A model generated the notes under the pieces. That model ran no database searches, was not told the DNA's origin, and saw nothing but the letters and a program-made list of their open reading frames with translations. Positions 25,021-33,606 of a stretch of 64,000 bases of DNA are shown here, in pieces (the stretch's first letter is position 1; every line of letters begins with the position of its first letter). The stretch is taken from positions 1 to 64,000 of IMG/VR virus record IMGVR_UViG_3300032397_000002; one strand, given 5' to 3'. The stretch comes from a virus. The position numbers and the translations under genes are program-made.

Positions 25021-26948
25021 GCGATCTCCGATTTGCCGTCCCTGTAGACGACATCAATGAATTGGCTGAAAAGTTCCTTGAATTCGGAGTTGTGGTCGAT
25101 GACAACAACCAGCTTCTCCTGTGCGTACTCACGGAGGACTTCCATGGCGGCCTCTTTGGTGACGTTGCCCTGGCCATTGAAGCTTTCGTCCAGGAACAAG
25201 AAGCCGGGCAAAGAGCCCGTGCGGCGCTGGACTACAGCCATGACGGCGAGGTCGACCTGACCTTCCACACTTGTGTACATGCCCCCACTGAGACCTGAAT
25301 CGAGACGAGCCTCCTGTCCATTGATGGAGACGATGGGAGTGATGCTGCGCTTGACGGTCCCCTTCTGGGTGGTGACCTCAGACTTGAACTGGATGGTGAC
25401 GTGACTGACGTTTGCCAGACGGGCCAGACGCTCGTTGGTCTCAGCCTCGATTTCTTTCAGGACGTCGTCGAAGATGACCCCAAGGAACCCCTCTCTTCCC
25501 ATGAGCGCCACGAAGTCTCGCTCGGCATTCAACTCGGTGCCATACCGCTGGAGCATGGTCTCAGAGCTGGCGATTCTCGTCTTCACCGTCTCGATGTTCG
25601 TTTCCGCAAACTGACGTGCCTGGCGGAGCTTGTAGTTCACGGCCCGGACCATGTTCATCTGCTGTGCGATGCTAGAGATGCGCGAATCCACCGAGCTGCG
25701 CTCCACTCGAATTCCATTGAGGGTCTGCTGCAGCTCATCGGTGGAGGCGTGAAGTAAGGTCTGCGACCTCTCCTGGAACTGGGCGTCGAGCTGAACCTTC
25801 AGATTGCGAAGCTTCTCAACAGTGGGGTCAGTGGTGAAGCTGACCCTAAGCTCCGCCTCCAGTTTCACCCTGTCGCCCTGCTGACGGGACAGAGAAGAGG
25901 CGGTGGCTTCAAGATTCTCAATCTGAGACTCGATGGTCTTGGCCTTGGCTGCAGCGTCTTCCCACGCCCTGTTGCAGGTGGGGCAGTGTCCCGCCACAAG
26001 CTTTGCAAGCTGGGTCTGGGCAGCCTCAAGGTCCTTGCGGTAGTTCAGAATCATGGTGTCTCGCTGGGCGATGTCCATGAGCTTCTTCCTGAGAACCTCC
26101 TGACCTGCTCTGAACTCCTTCTCACGGGCCTGTTGGGCCTCCAAAACCTGCTGGTACTGGGCTTTGGCCGCCTCGATGTAGCCAGCCAGCTTCACAAGCT
26201 CTGGGTTGTCCTTGACCTGGGCCTTCTTCCCCTGCGCCTGTGCCAAGACCTCCTTCTCGCGGGCCTCCAGCTCGGTGCGCTGGCGATCTACGACAAGAAA
26301 CTCCTCCCTGAGAGCTGCATCGCTCTCCGGGGCCGGGAATTCCTGGGTTTGAAAGGTCTCCAAATCCTTGCGAGCTGAAGCCAGGGAGGCTTCCTCGGTG
26401 TCCACAGTTGGTTTCAGGGCCTTGACGCGCTCCTCCGCCTTGTCTACGGCCTGTTCGATGTTCACCAAGCCAAGTAGGCGTGTCAGAAACTCCTTTTTCT
26501 CGCTGTCGGTGAGGCTCAGGAACAAACCCTTGGTGTTCTGGGCTCGGTAGGTGATGGCTCTGAGGGTATCGGAGTCAAGCCCGAAGATGTTTCGAAGCTC
26601 CTCTGCAATGGCCTTGGCGCTGGTGACGGTCTTCTCGCCAATCTTGATGGAGTTTTTCTTGCCACGGCTGATTACAACCGTCTGACCTTTGACATCCAGG
26701 GCCAGTTGGACCTGCATCGGCTCCTCGGTCAGCCAGCTCTGCAGCTCGGAAGCGGGGAATGGGCAGATGTCCAGGGCGTAGGCCACTGCGAGAAGAATAG
26801 TGGACTTGCCGGTGCCGCTTGGGTCTTGATTGGTGAGGTTCTTGCCCCGTATCAAGAGCAGGCCACTTGGCGGGAACTCGATTTTCGCTTCTTCGGCGAA
26901 GCTTCGAAAGGCGCGAAGCTTCAACCAATGTAGCCTGACCATGCTCAT
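25017..26948 (-). CDS. SbcC/Rad50-like exonuclease subunit (gp46-like)
   Basis: The 643-residue protein has an N-terminal Walker A (PSGTGKSTI, near 40-48), long coiled coils broken by a CPTC zinc hook near residue 320, and a C-terminal Walker B (FLFLDESFNG). This is the Rad50/SbcC/T4 gp46 architecture. Its partner is probably the phosphoesterase at 33967, encoded on the opposite arm instead of alongside, which is unusual. The complex should process DNA ends for recombination-dependent replication. Start by ATGA overlap. Confidence 0.92.
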   Translation of the reverse strand: MSMVRLHWLKLRAFRSFAEEAKIEFPPSGLLLIRGKNLTNQDPSGTGKSTILLAVAYALDICPFPASELQSWLTEEPMQVQLALDVKGQTVVISRGKKNSIKIGEKTVTSAKAIAEELRNIFGLDSDTLRAITYRAQNTKGLFLSLTDSEKKEFLTRLLGLVNIEQAVDKAEERVKALKPTVDTEEASLASARKDLETFQTQEFPAPESDAALREEFLVVDRQRTELEAREKEVLAQAQGKKAQVKDNPELVKLAGYIEAAKAQYQQVLEAQQAREKEFRAGQEVLRKKLMDIAQRDTMILNYRKDLEAAQTQLAKLVAGHCPTCNRAWEDAAAKAKTIESQIENLEATASSLSRQQGDRVKLEAELRVSFTTDPTVEKLRNLKVQLDAQFQERSQTLLHASTDELQQTLNGIRVERSSVDSRISSIAQQMNMVRAVNYKLRQARQFAETNIETVKTRIASSETMLQRYGTELNAERDFVALMGREGFLGVIFDDVLKEIEAETNERLARLANVSHVTIQFKSEVTTQKGTVKRSITPIVSINGQEARLDSGLSGGMYTSVEGQVDLAVMAVVQRRTGSLPGFLFLDESFNGQGNVTKEAAMEVLREYAQEKLVVVIDHNSEFKELFSQFIDVVYRDGKSEIA

Positions 26949-27196
26949 ATGATGTCATCTTCTGGCTTGGTTGTCGAGCGCTCCTTGACAATCTCGTCAA
27001 TGTCCGCAAGTTGCTCAACTTTCTTGGGCATGAAGCCGTTGTCTCGCACCTCTACGATTCGAGAGGTAGGCCCCTTGCCTGTGTACTCAGCTGCCTTGCC
27101 ACACTTCGGGCAAGGCTTCTTGTGCTCGGTGAGATGGGGCAGGACCTTCCGAAAGTCTTCGCCACATTCAGGGCACTTGAAGTTGTAGATTGGCAT
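26945..27196 (-). CDS. FmdB-type zinc-ribbon protein
   Basis: The 83-residue product starts MPIYNFKCPECG and has a second pair CPKCG, the typical FmdB/putative regulatory zinc ribbon, followed by a charged tail. GAGGAGA precedes the ATG at 27196. Its function in phages is not established. Confidence 0.75.
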   Translation of the reverse strand: MPIYNFKCPECGEDFRKVLPHLTEHKKPCPKCGKAAEYTGKGPTSRIVEVRDNGFMPKKVEQLADIDEIVKERSTTKPEDDII

Positions 27197-27887
27197 CGAT
27201 TCTCCTCTCAAGTTCGGACCAATCTGCCTCTTGCATACCGACGTCGTACCGGGGGCAGATGAGGTGGTCCTGACCTTCGTAGTCAAAGCTGGTGTGCATG
27301 TCGTCGAGGATGACGTAGTGGCCGTTGTAGGGCCTAGCCTTTAGCCAAGCTTGGATAGACTCCCAGCGACTGGGTTCGGAGATGGGGGTGACGCCAAGGA
27401 ATCTGTGGTGCAGTGCATCTTCCATCTCCAAGAAGCCCCAGAGGTCCTCTTCGCTGTAGGTGCTGGACATCCGCCAGCTGCTATGAATCACGACGTAGAG
27501 ATTCGGGTACCTGATGAGGTACTCGCGCAACCTCTTGGCACCATCGAAAGTCGGCAGTGCTCCAGAGTGGAGTGGGTGCAAGACACCATCGAAGTCGAGG
27601 AACAAGACCGTTGACGGGCCTGGGCATGATGGAATTTCAAGGCCCTTGCTCACACATCCAGTTCCACAACAAGTCTTACACTCACCCACATGCCCATTCC
27701 CATCGAACATCTCGATTGGTCCAATCCCGTGTCCCCCACATGAGGGACAATCCGTAAAGGCATCATCCAGCTCGTAGGGGTCATCGAGACCGCAGTCGAG
27801 GCAGTAGTTGCCAGGCCAACTCAGCTTCCAACGATGATTACGGTCTTTCGTCGGCTTCGTTGATGTTGGCGTTTCGGATGAACTCAT
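27168..27887 (-). CDS. HAD-family phosphatase domain of RNA-repair type, with N-terminal zinc cluster
   Basis: The 239-residue protein has a Cys-rich N-terminus (Cys at 29, 32, 47, 50, 70, 73, 74, 78, resembling DnaJ-type CxxC pairs) and a C-terminal HAD domain: LFLDFDGVLHP (96-105), VVIHSSWR and VILDDMH. This HAD form resembles that found in multidomain 'Swiss Army Knife' RNA-repair proteins. The likely reaction is removal of a phosphate from an RNA end. The ATG at 27887 overlaps the chaperonin gene by 50 bases. Confidence 0.72.
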   Translation of the reverse strand: MSSSETPTSTKPTKDRNHRWKLSWPGNYCLDCGLDDPYELDDAFTDCPSCGGHGIGPIEMFDGNGHVGECKTCCGTGCVSKGLEIPSCPGPSTVLFLDFDGVLHPLHSGALPTFDGAKRLREYLIRYPNLYVVIHSSWRMSSTYSEEDLWGFLEMEDALHHRFLGVTPISEPSRWESIQAWLKARPYNGHYVILDDMHTSFDYEGQDHLICPRYDVGMQEADWSELERRIDANLQLQVP

Positions 27888-29580
27888 TTGTGTCCCTGGC
27901 TTCCTGTCGCTCAAGCGACGAATCTCGTCTGAAGACGACCGTACCACCACATGTACCCAGAAGGGAAGCGATACTGATGGAATTTCGCAGGGCTTCGAGG
28001 ACGGCTGGGAGTGAGTCTAGCACACCCCCAACGAAGGGGTCGACGAATTCGCCTTCGAGGATGTCAAAGACAACCGGAACCTCTGAATCCCGAATGCGAT
28101 CCATGATGGGGAGAAGTTCATCGTCGTGGTACCCAGCGTTGTAGAAAAGTCTCTTGACTGGCACAGCCAGGCTGAAGCCAAGAACCTCTCGAAGGATGGG
28201 GTCGTCCGACAGGAGCTTTTGGAGCTGAAGGAGGGTCCATCCACCACCTGGAAGGGCACCGTTCTTGAGGGTGCCACGGACTGCACAGATGGCGTCTTCG
28301 GCGCGGTCGCGCTTCTCGCGAAGCTCGCCGGCGGAGGCTCCAACGATTTTCAGCTTGGCGATGCCACCGGTGATTTTCCCGAGGCGCTCCTGGACGATGT
28401 TGGTCCCCTGGATGGACAGTGAACCAGAGTTCAAGAGCTGCTTCAGTTGGTCCACACGCTCCAAAATGAGCAGCTCCTCTCGGAAGCCCAGGACGGTGGA
28501 ACGGAAGCGCCCAGCTTCAAAAGAGTCGCTTGTTCCCAGCTGCGCAATTTCTGCGTTCTCCAGAGGTGCGTTGAGTGGGTCAAAGATGGCTCCACCAGTC
28601 AGGGCAGCCAGGTCGCCAAGGAAGTCATACTGGCCGGTCTGCATGGGGCTCATTGGAGCCGCCAAGGGGTAGATGTTCGGAGTGCGCCCATCCTGGAAGT
28701 TCGTCGCCAGGTGGGCAAGAACGGTCTCCGAAAACCCAGTGGCAACCAAAACGACGTTGTGGCTGCAAAGCCCGTTGGCAGCCGCATCTCCAATCTTCTC
28801 GAAGAGGGTCAGTGCCGTGTAGATGTCGGACAAACGACCATGGTAGAGCACATAGAGAGGCTTCTCCAGCGAGCACATCTGGCGACCTGGGTCATTGATG
28901 AAGGCTTGGTAGAACTTTCCACAGCTCTCTTCGTACCCTGCCCCGATGGGGTAGCCGTCCAGGTGTTCCACCTCGTAGTGGCTTGGGCCGCTTGCCTCAA
29001 TGAGGGTCACGTTGCCGTCGTCACCACAGAGGTCGAAGCACCTCAGGACAGCGTCAGCCAGCTCAACATCGCCGTTGGCACTGATTTTCGCCACAGAACG
29101 AAGAATCTCTCGGCCCTTGCCAAGGTTGGCGGGCTTGGCCTGGGCGCGGATGGCCGGCTCCAAAATCTGCTTGAAGCTCTTTTCCAGGGCTCGGACCACC
29201 CGTTGAGGGCTGACCTTCGGGTTGCGGTCGCAGTACTCCGTGGTGTAGCGAACAAGCGCCTCAGCCAGGATGGTGGCGGTGGTGGTGCCGTCACCAGCTT
29301 CAGCTGCAGTGCGGACGGCCGCATCCCTGGCAGCCTCCATGATGACGTGGGCGGCTGAGTCATCAAAGCCAAGGTTGCGAAAAACGGTCACACCATCCTT
29401 GGTAATCATCGGTGGGAGGCGCTCTTCCTGGCGCTCAATCACCACCGACATGCCACCAGGACCAAGGGTGGACCCAACCACCTCAGAACAGGTCTTCATG
29501 GTCTGAAGGATGAGCTTCCGAAGCGCAGGGCCCCTACTCAGAATCTCCTTGCTGACGGACTTGACTTTCGAGTATTGCAT
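27838..29580 (-). CDS. groEL: GroEL-like chaperonin
   Basis: The 580-residue protein shows the group I chaperonin ATP-site motifs VGSTLGPGGMSV, TKDGVTV and AEAGDGTTTATILAEAL, and the C-terminal ALPGGGWTLL. It is longer than cellular GroEL (about 548) and lacks the GGM tail. Intermediate and apical domains are divergent. Phage chaperonins fold capsid or other phage proteins. A GroES-like partner may be encoded at 33603. AAGGGG precedes the ATG; the start overlaps the winged-helix gene by 47 bases. Confidence 0.9.
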   Translation of the reverse strand: MQYSKVKSVSKEILSRGPALRKLILQTMKTCSEVVGSTLGPGGMSVVIERQEERLPPMITKDGVTVFRNLGFDDSAAHVIMEAARDAAVRTAAEAGDGTTTATILAEALVRYTTEYCDRNPKVSPQRVVRALEKSFKQILEPAIRAQAKPANLGKGREILRSVAKISANGDVELADAVLRCFDLCGDDGNVTLIEASGPSHYEVEHLDGYPIGAGYEESCGKFYQAFINDPGRQMCSLEKPLYVLYHGRLSDIYTALTLFEKIGDAAANGLCSHNVVLVATGFSETVLAHLATNFQDGRTPNIYPLAAPMSPMQTGQYDFLGDLAALTGGAIFDPLNAPLENAEIAQLGTSDSFEAGRFRSTVLGFREELLILERVDQLKQLLNSGSLSIQGTNIVQERLGKITGGIAKLKIVGASAGELREKRDRAEDAICAVRGTLKNGALPGGGWTLLQLQKLLSDDPILREVLGFSLAVPVKRLFYNAGYHDDELLPIMDRIRDSEVPVVFDILEGEFVDPFVGGVLDSLPAVLEALRNSISIASLLGTCGGTVVFRRDSSLERQEARDTNEFIRNANINEADERP

Positions 29581-29818
29581 TTTGCCCCTTCTCCGTGACG
29601 ATGGCGATTCTGTAGTTCACCCATTTGCCGCCAATCTGTTGGCGCTTGGTTTCAACGGCTATCATACCATCTTCCCGAAGCACTTTGAGATGCTTGCGGA
29701 CCATCCTGGGCTTCAAGCCCATCCGAGCACCAAAGGTCTTGTCGGTACCGTAGCTGTCAGCTTCTACGAGAGCGAGAAGCACCTCACGCTGACGCGCCCC
29801 CATGACACATCGAGTCAT
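29534..29818 (-). CDS. Winged helix-turn-helix regulator
   Basis: The product contains a winged HTH: QREVLLALVEADSYG, ARMGLKPRMVRKHLKVLREDGMI and a wing ETKRQQIGGKWVNYRI. It is the first leftward gene after the divergent promoter region, the usual place for a regulator of the two arms, and the repeats at 29902-30058 are candidate operators. The start is uncertain: ATG 29818 gives 94 residues, TTG at 29860 gives 108 and would be almost leaderless, ATG 29803 gives 89. Confidence 0.7.
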   Translation of the reverse strand: MTRCVMGARQREVLLALVEADSYGTDKTFGARMGLKPRMVRKHLKVLREDGMIAVETKRQQIGGKWVNYRIAIVTEKGQNAILESQVRQQGDSE

Positions 29819-29872
29819 GGCGAGGTTGCGGCGATGTGTGGCAGACAGCTGTCTTTTCAAGTGAACGCTCGG

Positions 29873-29907
29873 ATTTTACCATATCGGCATGTGGGAGCTT
29901 CTGTCAA
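29873..29907 (-). promoter_or_regulatory. Leftward early promoter in the divergent region
   Basis: TTGACA (29907-29902) is followed after 18 bases by TATGGT (29883-29878). Overlapping it is TGGTAAAAT, an extended -10 form with TAAAAT at 29878-29873. The TTGACA belongs to the outermost CGGCACTTGACA repeat, so a repeat-binding protein would cover the promoter. Confidence 0.6.
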
Positions 29908-30058
29908 GTGCCGTTCAGCAGCACTCCTGGGTGACCCCGGCTGCTAAGTGCCGTTCACGGTCCATGCTGCTAAGTGCCGTTCAGTAGCACTCTCAAAGTG
30001 GCATTTAGCAGGCCTGTCAAGTGCCACTTTGAAGGGATTCTCTGCTAAGTGCCGTTCA
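29902..30058. repeat. Cluster of AAGTGCCGTTCA repeats between the two arms
   Basis: AAGTGCCGTTCA occurs at 29906-29917, 29946-29957, 29972-29983 and 30047-30058, always preceded by C or T. Two related half-sites (AAGTGGCATTTAGCA, CAAGTGCCACTTTGA) form a palindrome at 29993-30032. Read leftward each copy is TGAACGGCACTT(GACA/AGCA), ending in a -35-like hexamer. They could be operators, activator sites or replication iterons. The rest of the 357-base region holds the two outward promoters, an AT-richer stretch (30084-30140) and no gene I can support. Confidence 0.8.
29993..30032. repeat. 40-bp imperfect palindrome
   Basis: Arms 29993-30012 and 30013-30032 match at 17 of 20 positions around a central GGCC. 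The arms contain the repeat cores in opposite orientation. It may bind a dimeric regulator or initiator. Confidence 0.75.
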
Positions 30059-30180
30059 CGTACGCTACGCGAGAGCGCTTCTTTACATGTTGTAGATCTA
30101 TTAGTTAATAGGTGAGTTTTTGAGGTTTTTCTGCGGCCGAGTTCTTGATCCATGGTTTTTGGCGCTCCGCGCCCAGGCTC

Positions 30181-30211
30181 TTGTGCGTGAAAACCTGGGC
30201 CGTGGTAAACT
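30181..30211 (+). promoter_or_regulatory. Rightward promoter, probably leaderless
   Basis: TGGTAAACT (30203-30211) is an extended -10 with TAAACT at 30206-30211; a weak -35 TTGTGC lies at 30181-30186 with 19-base spacing. The ATG at 30218 is 6 bases past the -10 box, so transcription should start at or next to the A of ATG. No ribosome-binding site precedes the ATG. Confidence 0.55.
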
Positions 30212-30217
30212 GCCTTC

Positions 30218-30802
30218 ATGCTTTTCAACTTCCTCGGTTGCCCTCAGAGCGGTAAGACTACCACAGCCGCAATGACCTTTGCTTCTCTCAAAGAAACTGG
30301 AATCATTGCTGAGTTCAGCTCTGAGCAGGCAAGAGTCTACATTGCACACAAGAGAGTACTTCTTGGTTTGAAACCAGAAGACCACCTGCAGCTCTCTGAC
30401 AAAGACCAGCTTGACATCATGGGGAGACAGCTGGAGATTGATGAGACCCTGGTGAAGTCTTGTGGACCTGATGTCATCATCATCAGTGACAGTTCACCTC
30501 TGAATTCAGTACTTTACATGAGTCACGAGTGTAGATGTCGACCTGAAGTCATGGACATGGTGAAGCACAGCCTGTCTCTGACGACAACCAGCTTCTACAT
30601 GCACCCCATCTATCGCGGATGGTCCAACCAGAGGGACCCCAACAGAATTCACGACTACAGCCAGAGTCAGGAAATCGACTTGCTGATCCCCAAGCTCCTG
30701 GCAGAGCTTCCAGAGCTGAACTTGAAAACGGTTCCAGTCTTTGGTACAACCACTGAGAGGCTCTTGATGGTCAAGGACCGGATGTTCTTTCGGAGAAGCT
30801 GA
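30218..30802 (+). CDS. P-loop ATPase/kinase-like protein (AAA_28/NadR-like)
   Basis: The 194-residue protein starts with a P-loop, FLGCPQSGKTTTA (5-17), and has the Walker B-like strand DVIIISDSSPLNSV. Overall it resembles the small ATPase/nucleoside-kinase-like fold of NadR-type proteins. It is the first rightward gene, probably translated from a leaderless message. A role in nucleotide metabolism is possible; the substrate is unknown. Confidence 0.7.
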   Translation: MLFNFLGCPQSGKTTTAAMTFASLKETGIIAEFSSEQARVYIAHKRVLLGLKPEDHLQLSDKDQLDIMGRQLEIDETLVKSCGPDVIIISDSSPLNSVLYMSHECRCRPEVMDMVKHSLSLTTTSFYMHPIYRGWSNQRDPNRIHDYSQSQEIDLLIPKLLAELPELNLKTVPVFGTTTERLLMVKDRMFFRRS

Positions 30803-30808
30803 CCCTTG

Positions 30809-32332
30809 ATGAAACTCAGACTTGAAACACCCCTGAAACTCTACATCGAGGGGCTCGATGGGCATCGTCTCAGTGAGGTCAGGGAGTCTCTGACATTCAG
30901 AGACAAGAAGGTCCAGTACGAGCTTCAGAAGTTCAAACACGCCACCTGGTTTGTGAACAAGTACGGCGAAGAGGCCTATCAGGCCAAGATTGATGAACTC
31001 AAAGCCAAGGAGAAGATCTGCCTCTTGAACCAAGACCCTGATGGTCGGTACTGGGTCATGTCAGGTCAGAGAGACTACCTGGAGAGCAAGTACGGCTTGA
31101 CCACTGAAGTCCTTGTGAAGTACCCAGAGCCTCACCTGATGGCTTGGCATGAGGTACCTGGCAAAACCCCCTACCCATACCAAGAAAAGGCCAAGGCGGG
31201 GCTCCTGGCTCGTCTGCATGCGCGTGTGGAGATGGGCACGGGTCTCGGAAAGAGCTTCATCCTCCTGAACATTGCCAGAGAGCTGGGCCTCAGGACGGTC
31301 ATCATGGCCCCGAGCACCAGCATTGCCGACCAGCTCTATCAGGACTTCGTCAAGCACCTCGGCAGGAAGTATGTGGGTGCCTACTACGACGGCAAGAAGG
31401 ACTTCAAGAAACTCATCGTCATTGGCAATGCCCAGTCTTTGACCCGAATCGAGGAGGGGTCACCAGCATGGGAGACCATGAGCAAAGCCCAGGTCTTCAT
31501 GGCTGACGAAAGTCACCTCTGCCCGGCCTCAACCTTGAATCGAGTCTGCTCGGGTCTCCTGGCAGATGCCCCCTACCGGTTCTTCTTCTCCGCTACCCAG
31601 ATGCGGAATGATGGGCTCGACAAGCTCTTGGATGCCATCACGGGACCAACGGTCTACAGCATGACGGTCAAGGAGGGGGTTGACCAGGGTTACCTCTCGA
31701 AACCCGTGTTCCGAGTCATCAAGACCAGGTCCGACAAGAACTTTGAGTCCGACGATGCCAACGAGATGACCAGGGAACACCTGTACTACAACACCCTGGT
31801 CCTGCATCAGGCGGCAGAGGTCATCAACCAGAGCGTGGAGCGGCTTGGCCATCAGGTCCTTGTGCTGATTGACGAGGTCGAACAGTTCACCCGCCTTCGC
31901 CCCCTCCTGAACCACAAGACCGGATTTGCCCACGGCCCCCTGACAGCCACCACCTTCCACGAGAACGGGAAAATCAAGGCAAAGGGGAACCGAGAGTCTG
32001 TGCCCAAGGAGTACTGGGAGTCTGAGCCCAACAAGCTCGTTGACCAGTTCAACGCCGGCGAGTTCCCCATCTTGATTGGCACCAGCTGTATCAGCACGGG
32101 CACCGACATCAGGACCGTCAAGACAATGGTTTACCTGAAGGGCGGCAAAAGTGAAATTGAGGTCAAACAGGGGGTCGGGCGTTGCACCCGGAAGGTCCCC
32201 GGCAAGACCGCTTGCTCCGTGGTAGACTTCGACGTAGCAAACATCGCCATCCTGAGCAAACACGCCAAGGCCCGACGAGAGATTTTCGACGACATCTACG
32301 GGCCCGTCCAAGTCGTCGATTGGGGTTCGTGA
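30809..32332 (+). CDS. Superfamily 2 DNA helicase, UvsW-like
   Basis: The 507-residue protein has SF2 helicase motifs in order: Walker A MGTGLGKS (about 142-149), MAPSTSIADQ (Ia), DESHLC (II), FFSATQMR (III), LIGTSCISTGTDI (V) and QGVGRCTRK (VI), with an N-terminal non-catalytic domain of about 110 residues. This fits T4 UvsW-type branch-migration helicases that act on R-loops and stalled forks. The ATG at 30809 is preferred; TTG 30806 is possible. It follows the ATPase gene by six bases. Confidence 0.88.
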   Translation: MKLRLETPLKLYIEGLDGHRLSEVRESLTFRDKKVQYELQKFKHATWFVNKYGEEAYQAKIDELKAKEKICLLNQDPDGRYWVMSGQRDYLESKYGLTTEVLVKYPEPHLMAWHEVPGKTPYPYQEKAKAGLLARLHARVEMGTGLGKSFILLNIARELGLRTVIMAPSTSIADQLYQDFVKHLGRKYVGAYYDGKKDFKKLIVIGNAQSLTRIEEGSPAWETMSKAQVFMADESHLCPASTLNRVCSGLLADAPYRFFFSATQMRNDGLDKLLDAITGPTVYSMTVKEGVDQGYLSKPVFRVIKTRSDKNFESDDANEMTREHLYYNTLVLHQAAEVINQSVERLGHQVLVLIDEVEQFTRLRPLLNHKTGFAHGPLTATTFHENGKIKAKGNRESVPKEYWESEPNKLVDQFNAGEFPILIGTSCISTGTDIRTVKTMVYLKGGKSEIEVKQGVGRCTRKVPGKTACSVVDFDVANIAILSKHAKARREIFDDIYGPVQVVDWGS

Positions 32333-32333
32333 C

Positions 32334-32525
32334 ATGGAAGACTTTCGCAAGGAGCTGGAGCAGCTCATCAATCGGTTCAGCAAGGAAAACGGCTCCAACA
32401 CGCCTGACTTCATCCTGGCTGAGTACCTGGAAGACTGCCTGGCAGCCTACGACAAGGCTGTCACCACGCGCGATGAGTGGACAACCCCGCGAGAGCACGT
32501 AGAGCTTCCTCAAAGCGGCACTTGA
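32334..32525 (+). CDS. Hypothetical acidic helical protein, 63 aa
   Basis: The product is helical and acidic (EDFRKELEQLINRFSKENG, EYLEDCLAAYDKA). It starts one base after the helicase stop and ends just before the sigma-gene promoter. Function unknown. Confidence 0.55.
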   Translation: MEDFRKELEQLINRFSKENGSNTPDFILAEYLEDCLAAYDKAVTTRDEWTTPREHVELPQSGT

Positions 32526-32529
32526 CACG

Positions 32530-32538
32530 TGCTACAAT
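32530..32538 (+). promoter_or_regulatory. Extended -10 promoter (TGCTACAAT) of the sigma-like gene
   Basis: TGC-TACAAT lies 6 bases before the ATG at 32545, predicting a leaderless mRNA. No -35 is found at normal spacing; the CGGCACTTGACA string at 32516-32527 is too close (5 bases) to serve and may be a regulator site like the repeats at 29902-30058. Confidence 0.55.
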
Positions 32539-32544
32539 GGCCCC

Positions 32545-33606
32545 ATGGCATTCTTCGACGACGAGACACATTTCCGGGTGTTTGCTGGCAACCTGGAGAA
32601 TGCCATCAAACGTTACGAGGCCCTCCCTGAGGAAACGCTGCTCGTCAGGCAGCGTCGTCAGCTCCAACTGCTGATTTCTCTTGAGAAGAAGTTCCGCAAG
32701 ACCCTCATCAAGCATCCCTGGGGCCCCAGCGTCTACCGCGACTTCGTGTCCATGATTCTGGACAAGAAGCGCAATATCTTGGCGGCCCGCCCCTACTTCC
32801 GAGAGCGGCAATCCATCTTCGCCTCGAAAATCAGCAGAGCACTCAAACGCCGGAGCGACAAGGGGCTGTACCAGTTCCGCTTCAACTACAGCTTCATCCT
32901 CTTCGTGCTTCAGGCCAAGAATTGGAAGTCGAACAAGATCGGCGCCAAGGTCGTCTCTCTTGCCAAACAAATCAACGACATCCGCATGGAAATCATGGAG
33001 ATGAACATGCCCCTGGCTATCAGCCAGGCGCGCATCTTCTGGTCCAACACACCTCGGTCCCACTTGTCCTACATGGACCTCATTCAGATTCATTGCGGCG
33101 GGCTCCTGGTGGCCATCGACAAGTTCGTGCCCCCGGACACCAGCGAGATGTCCGAGGAAGAGGAGCTGGAGGCCTACCGGAAGTTCCGGGCTGTGGCTAT
33201 CGGGCGGATGATTGGCGACCGCATCGAGCAGTACTCCGAGACCCTCATCCATTTCTACCCCGTCGACAAGAGGAAGATTTACCGAGCCAACAAAGCCCGG
33301 AGGAAGTTCGGCGATGCCATCGACTACGAGAAGGTCTCCGCATCCGTCAACGAGGACGTCGAGAAGGCCCATCAGACCAACCCCGAAGAGATTGCAGAAC
33401 TTCTGGCCGCCAGCTCCTGCGTGAGTGGTGATGTCAGTGTTGACCCAGAAGGGGAGACCACTCTGGAACGCTACGAGGCCAATGCAGAGACCAGGCCAGA
33501 CTTGCAAGCCGAGGAAGCTGATGCTATCCTTGCGATGAGATCAAAAATCCAAGACCTTCTCCTACCGGAGAAGAAACTGCTACGAATGAAGGGAGTGCCG
33601 CAATGA
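32545..33606 (+). CDS. Divergent phage sigma factor, region 2-like (gp55-like candidate)
   Basis: The 353-residue protein contains a segment matching sigma-70 region 2: NMPLAISQARIFWSN (154-168), then LSYMDLIQIHCGGLLVAIDKF (174-194), equal to the NLRLVxxIAxxY...LDLIQEGNxGLxxAxDKF core that binds RNA polymerase. FRAVAIGRMIGDRI (214-227) occupies region 2.3-2.4 and a basic helix KRKIYRANKARRK follows. No region 4 is visible. Placement just upstream of terminase and head genes suggests control of late transcription, as T4 gp55. The N-terminal 140 residues are of unknown role. Confidence 0.75.
   Translation: MAFFDDETHFRVFAGNLENAIKRYEALPEETLLVRQRRQLQLLISLEKKFRKTLIKHPWGPSVYRDFVSMILDKKRNILAARPYFRERQSIFASKISRALKRRSDKGLYQFRFNYSFILFVLQAKNWKSNKIGAKVVSLAKQINDIRMEIMEMNMPLAISQARIFWSNTPRSHLSYMDLIQIHCGGLLVAIDKFVPPDTSEMSEEEELEAYRKFRAVAIGRMIGDRIEQYSETLIHFYPVDKRKIYRANKARRKFGDAIDYEKVSASVNEDVEKAHQTNPEEIAELLAASSCVSGDVSVDPEGETTLERYEANAETRPDLQAEEADAILAMRSKIQDLLLPEKKLLRMKGVPQ

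Noticed and set aside
29861-30217. CRISPR array
   Set aside because: Repeats are 12-13 bases with uneven spacing and one palindromic pair, so they look like protein-binding sites.
32516-32532. Sigma-54 promoter GGCAC...GC
   Set aside because: The distance between the two elements is two bases too long and the -12 element is weak.
32516-32538. TTGACA and TACAAT as one promoter
   Set aside because: The spacing is 5 bases, too short for a sigma-70 promoter; the extended -10 alone was kept.
32526-32542. ACACGTGCTACAATGGC is identical to a conserved 16S rRNA stretch
   Set aside because: Only 17 bases match and the flanks do not; the overlap with an extended -10 box explains part of it. Most likely chance.
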